Below, piece by piece: positions 32,445-40,968 of a stretch of 40,968 bases of DNA. Numbering within the stretch: the stretch's first letter is position 1; every line of letters starts with the position of its first letter. A program made the translations under genes and the position numbers. Origin of the DNA: Reticulitermes lucifugus. Taxonomy: Eukaryota; Arthropoda; Insecta; Blattodea; Rhinotermitidae. Location: NCBI GenBank assembly GCA_026260175.1, contig JAKCWW010004498.1:1-40968 (forward strand). The letters are read 5' to 3'. Below the pieces are notes generated by a model that saw only the letters and a program-made list of their open reading frames with translations, did not search any database and was not told the DNA's origin.

Positions 32445-34105
32445 TGCCTAAAAGTGTAAAGCAAATATGTGTGTGGCTGTCCCTATTTGGCCTATGTATA
32501 TGCGTGAATACATATGGGATGTGACACCATAAAATTTGGCATATATATATATATGCACCGTATACTTTATATTCACCGCTACGTATTACGTATATGTTTG
32601 TTCTTTCGTTTATTTAACGACGCTTTTTTAACTTCTTAGGTGTCAGGCCTGAAAATATTGAATGATACGTTAAATGTGAAAGGTAAATTGGGGTGTTGTA
32701 TCCTGTTTAAGGCACTGCCCTATAATTTACCTAGAGGTACTGAGAAAAGAGTGAAAACTGTCGGAATATCTAGCCTCTGCACAAACAGTCAAACAAGGAA
32801 CGTCCTGTGTGAGACTCGAATGTCATCCATTCACCATCGACGTAGCCTAAGCGTCTCTCTTGTGTACGGTTTGCCCTACTTCTTCATTACTCGTATAAGT
32901 CTGTTCTTTATTTTGTAGTGCCTAAAGTGCTCTTGCTCTAATATGTGAACAGGTAATGCAAGTTCACTGCAGTATCTCAATCCGAGATTAAGGCCATGAC
33001 CTTTCATTTAAGAACTACATTTCTCAGGCGCCCTACTGTAGCAACACATGTTATACTGGGCGGTGCCTGAATTGCTAATTTGTGGGTTGACGTTTCTGGT
33101 ACCTTGGAACAGGGCTTAAAGAAAACACAACTTCATATACTGAAACACAATGCGAAGTTTTGTATATGTTGTACAGTTACTTATTTGCGTTTTGGAGTTA
33201 CCGCTTATGAGCCTCGGTCATACAGTCGGCCGTTATGGCTAAAATTCTCGCGGGTTTTCCCAGTCCTAAGGCCATATTTTGCTCTATCGCGCCTAACACG
33301 CTTTTAATAATCAGTCTCTTGTTTCGTAGCTAAAGCTACACAACACAGTCTGTCGATACAATTCCTCTAAACGAGAGCTAAAGAAGCGACTTAGATGCTA
33401 TAGGAAAACCTGTCTAAAGTGCTTATACATTGTATGCTTCTGATTTATGATGCTACGTGCTCTGATTGGTGGTTAGTACCGTGTCAGAGGAATCTGCCGT
33501 CTGATCAGACTGCACGATCTCATAGTCCATAATACTACGAACTATGTTTTCACGACCTGAAACCATACAAAGCCCAAAATACCTCTCTTATATAAGAAAA
33601 TTAATATACAATATTTCTGTGTAATTACGTACATTCTTTTTGCCTTTCAGCTCGTACGTGGTGCGTACACACTTTTACTGTGCTCGACGATCCTACGTTC
33701 TGACATAATTAAGGTATCTCTTAAACAGATTTGGGCCTCCGAGGTTTCAAATATACATTTGTTTCTTCAGACGTGGTGTACAGCAATATTCGTGTCAATA
33801 GTATTGGAGTATTGTCACTACCGACTTGCATTCTGTGTCACACAAAACCGTAAATACAATTTATATTACTGAATTAAAGTTTTTTGAATTATGAAGAGCA
33901 GTACAGAAAGCCTGAGGAAAAGAATGAGTTATTATAGAAAATATAATAGTAGGTTGCTGTAATAGTATTCAAGCCAGAATATTTGTTGTTTGATGTAGCT
34001 GTGGATTAGCAAATAGAGATTAATAGAATCATACTTTTTGCTCTGACATCTCGCACTGATATTATTTTAATATTATTATACATTCTCCGTGCAATTGTCG
34101 TATAG
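32445..34105. other. intergenic, no gene seen
   Basis: Between gene 2 and gene 3 of the array. Short frames at 32640-32918 and 33080-33307 show no motifs. Confidence 0.5.
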
Positions 34106-34164
34106 AAACAAGTTGATTTCCAACTAATTGCACAGATTGAAATTAGTTGGAAGTAAACTTGTTT
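34106..34164. repeat. 24-bp-arm hairpin
   Basis: Arms AAACAAGTTGATTTCCAACTAA... (34106-34129) and its near reverse complement (34141-34164) differ at two positions and enclose an 11-base loop. It is probably a small foldback remnant. Confidence 0.7.
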
Positions 34165-35659
34165 GAATTGGTATTGTATTTTTTCTTAATGTACACAAAA
34201 TAGTTATTCTAGGTCTGTTTATTAGATAAGACTTTGGTATTTTATTATATTTTGATAATTTTGCAAGCGTTTTTATTATTTTCCACACGGAATAGAGTGA
34301 TCAGCAAAGTTAAAGACACTTAAACTGATTAGGCTGGGAAAAATGTGCAGGAGCCTAGTGACCAATTGAGGTCTGTTGTGGTTTTCGCGGCTCTTGAAAG
34401 CTAAAATCGCCTCTGGCCTTAGTATGCATTCTTTCTTCCATTTATGCTTGTTCACAGAAATAATCATAGTTACTGAATGACGTAAGACGGAATATTGAAG
34501 AATATTATTTTCGTTCTACCCTCTAGCACCACGTGCTCCATCAAGAACTCTGGTTTAGTTACTTCCTACTGTATCTTAGAATTATGCCTTTGAAGGCTGA
34601 AACTCGTCAAAGTCTAAATTGTGCATGCAAATCAGTTTATACCACACAGAGAAAAAGAATTCTGTCTCCACTAGGAAGTCCCACTGGTTAAAACTGTTTA
34701 GGAAAATAATCGGCGTTAATTGTGAAAATGATACGAAACACATAAACACGCCGTGTGGCGAAATGCAGTTTCTTAATGTTACAGCAGCTGACATATGTAG
34801 TTATCACTGCGGTGTAAACGGTTGTGACATGTAAGCTCTCAACGCTTCGCGCGAAATAGTCACAAATTTGAATTCCATTCCTGGGAGGCCTACCGCCGAC
34901 TTTATGTATTTGTCTCTGTGTTATGTTTTTGTGGCATAGGCCTTGAATTACTGTTGTCACACATGCAAGAATTCTGTTGAAGGTAGGAAGTGTTTAACAT
35001 CTCAGTATTAAACGTGAGAAGTTTTAGAGTTGTTTCATTTTACAGGCATTTAGAGACAGGATGAAGGAATTCGTACGGAGATGTTCCTACACTAGCATAA
35101 ACGCTAGATACATAATTTATTTGCAGCATTTAATATAGGATAATATTTTCAATCAGATATAAATGTCTGATATAAAAGTCACTGTTGTTCTCTTTTCGCT
35201 CGCTCTCTGTCTACGGCCCCTTATATTTATTTAGACTGCATAGCTGTATGCTATGTACATATTCAATTTTATAATACTTATGCGGGTGTGACGGCATAAG
35301 AGTTTGCGGCTGAAAAACAAGCTGGTGTCATTAGGAGACACAGCTGTGACGTATTCGGGATGTCCCCGATTTGTATCGTAACGGAGGACCAGATTTTTGC
35401 CTTTGGCTGAGTTCCTCCCTACTAATGTATGTATCGTCCGGAAAAGGCTACAAGCCGTTTTTTTGTGTGGATGCAAAACGTGACTTCTCACTTGAGGGGG
35501 GAAAATTGGATTAAGGATGTTTGGTAAAGAGATGCTTAGGGAAATTTTTAAAGCTCGGAAAAACGGACGGCAGGTTGGGGAACGTTAAAAAATAAGGAGT
35601 TTGAAATTTGAGGTCAAGGAGGATAACCGTGTTGTTCAGTTCGGCTCAATTTCAGTTTG
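34165..35659. other. intergenic, no gene seen
   Basis: The frame at 34619-34834 reads as compact coding sequence but matches no domain I recognise. It may belong to a dispersed repeat. Nothing else is supported. Confidence 0.4.
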
Positions 35660-35672
35660 CCAATATCTGATG

Positions 35673-35956
35673 GGCGGCCGCGATAGCTCAGTCGGTATAG
35701 CGACTACGCTGCGGGCTGGGGCGATCCGGGGATAGAATCCCGGTGTTGTGAGATATTCCGTGCCGTCTAGACCGGCCCCAAGGTCCACCCAGCATCCTGT
35801 ACAAAGGATACTGGGTCTCTCCTAGGGTTAAAGCGGCCGGAGCGTGGTTCTCTCCACCAACCTCTTCCTAGTGCTGGGCTGCGAATGGGTAGCAACTATA
35901 CCTCCACCTCTCCTTTGTGCCTGCAGAGGTATGTCATGGTGTGTCCTTTACCTTCA
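35673..35956 (+). mobile_element. tRNA-derived SINE, second copy of the 27862 family
   Basis: The head has TAGCTCAGTCGG (box A) and GGGGATAGAATCCC (decayed box B), and the body has GGGTTAAAGCGGCCG and a TGTCCTTTACCTTCA tail. It is flanked by 13-base duplications CCAATATCTGATG (35660-35672) and CCAATAGCTGATG (35957-35969) with one mismatch, so it is older than the copy at 27862. Confidence 0.88.
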
Positions 35957-35969
35957 CCAATAGCTGATG

Positions 35970-37219
35970 TAATGAATCTCTAAACAATATTCTGTCAAAA
36001 CCCTCTCAGTTATTGTGCAGTTACTGTAGTGTAATCGTAGAACCTGAAGGACAGAACAGCAAAGGTCAAAGGGGCAGTCGACGGAAATGGTAATAGCTAA
36101 CCCAGTGCTGCGAAGAGCATTTAACCCTAATTAGAATATCATATTTTCTTTGATGTTTTGGAATCTTAATGTAACACTTGAGTTTCTTCCTAGGTTATGC
36201 ATATTTAGAAAAATTTTGCAACTGGCCCATTTCAGGCCTCCATGCCATTTGTGCGGGCACGATAATACCGGTTATTGCACTGTCCGGTTACAGCACCGGT
36301 TGCGTAAGCGCGATTAAACCGTCGCGACTCTGCCCACACGTCATCGTTTCAGAAAGTACTCATTGCAAACTTCGGTTTTTTAGAATTGGACCTATGTCAA
36401 TGCTGGAGCAAGAAATAGGGTCTATGCTGAAGAAGGACTTAACTCATGAAGGACAAACGGCTTACATTCTCTAAGTAAGTGAAGTTCCCTGTGCACGCCA
36501 TGAAGGCATATAGGGGAACAGGTTTGAGTCTCCACGCATTCTTAACGTTTGCACTGGATGTAGATCAGTGGTCACATTTACGAGCCACTATAACCAGAGG
36601 GGCAGAGGGTAGGGGGGTTCTGGAGCCGATCTGGACATTTTGGACAAGACAATATCTCTTGGATATGCTGGAAATCAAACCACGATTCCTCGTTCGTCGT
36701 TCAGCATGTAACATAGTCACTGTCTATCCCGGCTCCCCGTTTACACTTCCTAAGAAAAAAGTCAACACTGAGCGCACCACTTTTGACTGGACAGAATTTA
36801 AGTAAACGTGAAAAATATGTAAGTTGACTGCCTTCGTAAATTCTTGACAGGCCAATACAAGTAAGGTCACATGTGTGTGTCTAAGTGACTGCAGTAAATC
36901 ACTCGGAATTAAGTGAAACCTGTGAGTTTTGAGGTTCCCATGACGGAAGCTCACCAAGTAGTTAATGGGAACCAAGGTGTCGGAGAAACCTTATGGCATG
37001 ACTCTTATATCGTAAAGATGGAAGGAGCAGATTCCTCCGAAACATTGGTGCCTATCTACCGCAGTACATGACGTTACATTCCAGACAACATAATCGAAGG
37101 TGAATTACAAGGTATACCCCATTTCATTTAGTGCATGTGGAGACAATAAACACTTAAGAAAAATTAATTCCAAGAAGTGTAACGTATAACAAATGTAACG
37201 TATTTATCAAAGAATGCAA
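35970..37219. other. intergenic, no gene seen
   Basis: The frames at 36178-36474 and 36479-36805 are adjacent on the plus strand but carry no recognisable domain and no splice support. They may be remnants of an unnamed transposon. Confidence 0.4.
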
Positions 37220-38158
37220 CCAACAAGGTACATAAATTCATGGATCATAAGTGCATTTATTATTCAACTTCTCCTACAAGTTTTGGTCCCTTCGGCCATC
37301 GTCAAGGATGCCCTTCTTATATTACAGGAAGGTTCTCAAGATTTTTATTTTCTTTTAATTATAATAAAAGTAGTAAGCATAGTGACCCACGTACACTAAC
37401 AACAATCTCCTACACGAGACACATCACTACACGTCACAGCGGCTTGATACTTTTGCATCGAACACTTCGATACTAGACATTCGTCTGCGTGTAAACACAT
37501 ACAATACGAAAAAGAGGTACATCAGTGACATTTATTCAAGAATATGTCAGCATCGAATTATCTATAGCATCCACATTTTTATATTTATGGCTGCCATTAC
37601 CAATTTTTGATATTGTTTATGTAAATTGGATGTATTAATTGTATATTCCTTTATATTAATGTCTCCCTAAGGATGGCGGTTTATCGCTGAAACATGTAGT
37701 TGTGATTTTATATAAATTGTTGGTATTTGTTGGTGTATGTGGGTGATTATAGTCACAAAGCACGGAACGATAAAAGTAATAAGCATAGTACATTACGATG
37801 CAATTAAAACAATAAAAGAACAGTATAATATTCTGATGTAAATTAATGTTAAAATATGTGTTGTTGAGCCACAATTTATAAATGTTACAGAGAATCGTAA
37901 AGTTGTATAAATCCTTGCTCAAACGCACATTTTTAACACTAATTTGCGTTAAGGAGATATTTTTATTATTTTCTTATTTGTGATTTCATCGGAATGTATT
38001 ATGATTGTTTTGTGTGTTGTAGTTGAAAGAATGCAAAATCTTGAGGACCTTCCTCTAGTATTAGAAGAGTGTTTCTAAATATGGCCAAGAAGGCCGACAC
38101 ATGTAGGAGAATTTGAATAATAAATGTAATTGTGATGCATGAATATGTACGTTGTTGG
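37220..38158. mobile_element. about 940-bp element with long inverted ends
   Basis: The left end (37220 to about 37380) and the reverse complement of the right end (38158 to about 38000) match over more than 150 bases with scattered differences. Both begin CCAACAA.GTACATA and share TTTATTATTCAA.TTCTCCTACA, CGGCC.T and GGAAGGT.CTCAAGATTTT. An internal GGATGGCGGTTTATCGCTGAAACATGT block (37673-37698) links it to the foldback at 4868. No transposase is visible. Confidence 0.7.
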
Positions 38159-39370
38159 TTTTATCGTGTGTTATTTGATAAAATTGGTGTACAAGTGAAA
38201 ATATAGTACAAAAGAAATAGGCTATATTTGTTCTATGCGGATAACCATCTAACCTAATAGTTACAGGAACAAAATATGACTAGAGAGAAGTTTTCATTTA
38301 CTGAACTTAATAAAAGTTCTTTTACGGAACTGAATTTTAAAGAAAGAGAAACTGTATTCAAAGATAAATAATTAGTGAGGGTCACCAGTTCATTATGTAC
38401 CAAGAGCTCTTCTCGGGTAAGCAGCCAGTCCATAAGGTGAACCTGGTCATTCATATCTCTCCAGTACCGAGCTTGGGTGTGCTTGGAGATAGGCTGCCAC
38501 ACTCCTATAGATGTTCATGAAGTGTCGTCGTTTAATTAATCACATGGAAAACATTGTCCTCTGAAGAAGTGTAAGAAGCGCAGAGGGAAAAGTGACTTTT
38601 GAAATTATTTGAACATGCGTCTGTATGAGAAGTGATTTGCAGATATCCTTATGATAGGTCCAGATATAGTTACTTGAAATTGTAGGACATATTGCATGAA
38701 ACAGTCACAAAATAAGACAGTGCGAAACTGTGCCGTAGTGATAGAGTGAGCCCTCCTCCAGCGCGGATTGGATTGTACGCATGAAGGCGAATGCAAACAG
38801 TTATTTTCTGAACGCTGAAAATTCTATTACATGCAGTCTGACAAACACGCTGCAGGCCTACTAGCGTGTGAAATATACCGGTATGTTTAAAAAGTGAATA
38901 TTTTATAAAGAGCTTGTTTTTTATTCAACAATAAACAGTGTAAATACGTATTTAGCAGAGCTGTCATCATGCGATCTATTCATCTCGCATTTTCACACAA
39001 TTCCCTCGGTGGTAGATGAATCAAATATGATTGTAGAACATTCGTGGATTCTGGGGACTGATGTACTGGGAGGAAAACCTATCCCAGTGCCGGAACACGC
39101 CACGGTGCTATGACGAGGAATACATACATACATACATACATACTTCGGAGGGTCGCACGGGGTGGAATTTGTAAATTTTGATGTAACCCTACTGATTTAT
39201 TATAAGAAATAATTTATTTAGCAACAAAAATAATCTCATTATGTCAATTAGATAGTTCCATGTGGCTCTAATTCTTGAACTTTGGTTTCTCCAATAGGAT
39301 TCCTATACCGGTCGATGTGTGGCAGTGCCACTGTCATGGTTCAACTGGTAACACAACTGTTAGATGGCGG
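38159..39370. other. 3' flank of gene 3, no exon seen
   Basis: Contains a SINE body fragment with AAACCTATCCCAGTGCC (about 39040-39112) and a (CATA)n run at 39120-39143. Confidence 0.5.
39120..39143. repeat. (CATA)n microsatellite
   Basis: Six tetranucleotide units directly after a SINE fragment, possibly its tail. Confidence 0.85.
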
Positions 39371-40660
<1,290 letters not shown>

Positions 40661-40667
40661 CCGTGTC

Positions 40668-40815
40668 TGTAGCGGACGTGCGCCAGGCGGACCGTGCGCG
40701 AAGCGGACACGTCGTGCTTGAGGCGGACATATTTGTTGATAAGGAAGAGGATACGATTACGTGGCTGTAGCGGCCGTGGGCCAGGCGGACATACTTTTTA
40801 AAAGGAAGAGGNTGT
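40668..40815 (+). repeat. imperfect tandem duplication rich in GCGGAC units
   Basis: CTGTAGCGGACGTGCGCCAGG.. near 40668 returns as CTGTAGCGGCCGTGGGCCAGG.. near 40765. Each is followed by GGCGGACATA and a later GGAAGAGG. Within it, GCGGAC recurs several times at short intervals. An N at 40812 marks an unresolved base in the second unit. Confidence 0.6.
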
Positions 40816-40834
40816 GAAAGAATACAAGAAATAC

Positions 40835-40968
40835 CTGCACACCTGTGTACTTGTGTGGAGATGAGAGTGCATGACGAAGTGAAAACATAAAGATAGATAA
40901 TACCGTTTGAAAGGGTGGAACAGTTGAAATATTTGGGAAGGACTGTTGAGGAATGGAAATTCCATTAA
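40835..40968 (+). mobile_element. LINE reverse-transcriptase fragment at the window end
   Basis: The frame ends RVEQLKYLGRTVEEWKFH, which resembles the FERVEQFKYLGTTLT motif that follows the polymerase core in many arthropod LINE ORF2 proteins. The part upstream is decayed. It may belong to the same family as the fragment at 17152, which is a later part of such a protein. Confidence 0.55.

Noticed and set aside
36178..36805. Two adjacent plus-strand frames as a gene
   Set aside because: No domain, no splice-site support and no conserved pattern. Chance frames or transposon debris are likelier.

Overview
The window looks like nuclear DNA of an insect. It is A+T-rich, its genes are split by kilobase introns with GT..AG borders, and it carries many old transposable elements: LINE, mariner and hAT remnants, tRNA-derived SINEs and foldback elements. 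The repeat style would fit a polyneopteran such as a cockroach or termite, but that is an inference and I cannot place the species. Almost no long open reading frame is a gene by itself. The real coding content is short exons, nearly all on the minus strand, which I assembled from splice sites, reading phase and protein motifs.

The core is a tandem array of chymotrypsin-fold (S1A) serine protease genes, all on the minus strand. Gene 1 (about 4674-19933) encodes a secreted, probably active trypsin-like enzyme. It has RIVGG, TAAHC (His57), YDIMLL (Asp102) and DTCQGDSGGP (Asp189, Ser195). Gene 2 (21602-31344, eight exons, about 367 residues) is a paralogue with the same intron phases but a dead active site: the His57 motif reads TSNAPL, the serine motif reads ADTGAP, and the Cys42-Cys58 pair and the two pocket glycines are gone. 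Only Asp102 remains. In the autolysis loop gene 2 carries an insertion of about 60 residues, spread over an extra exon: a Thr/Ser-rich mucin-like stretch, an RRRR site, a very acidic Tyr-containing segment and an RERR site. Gene 3 is seen only as its last exon (39371-39492); the rest lies beyond the right edge. The array therefore pairs a competent protease with a pseudoprotease that seems built to be glycosylated and cut twice. This is the most interesting system in the window.

At the left edge (1160-1334, minus) lies one exon that resembles the N-terminal first membrane segment of an acyl-CoA delta-9 desaturase. Its downstream exons would lie off the window.

The remainder is intron and intergenic DNA filled with repeats. 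These include a jockey-type LINE remnant (8955-10670), a frame-broken hAT transposase (14218-15362) cut off by a palindromic element, two inverted mariner fragments (22293-22775), four tRNA-headed SINEs (two with visible target-site duplications), several foldback elements sharing a GATGG..GCCGAAACATGT motif, two copies of an unnamed repeat on either side of exon 1 of gene 2, and many microsatellites. No genuine tRNA, rRNA or CRISPR array was seen.
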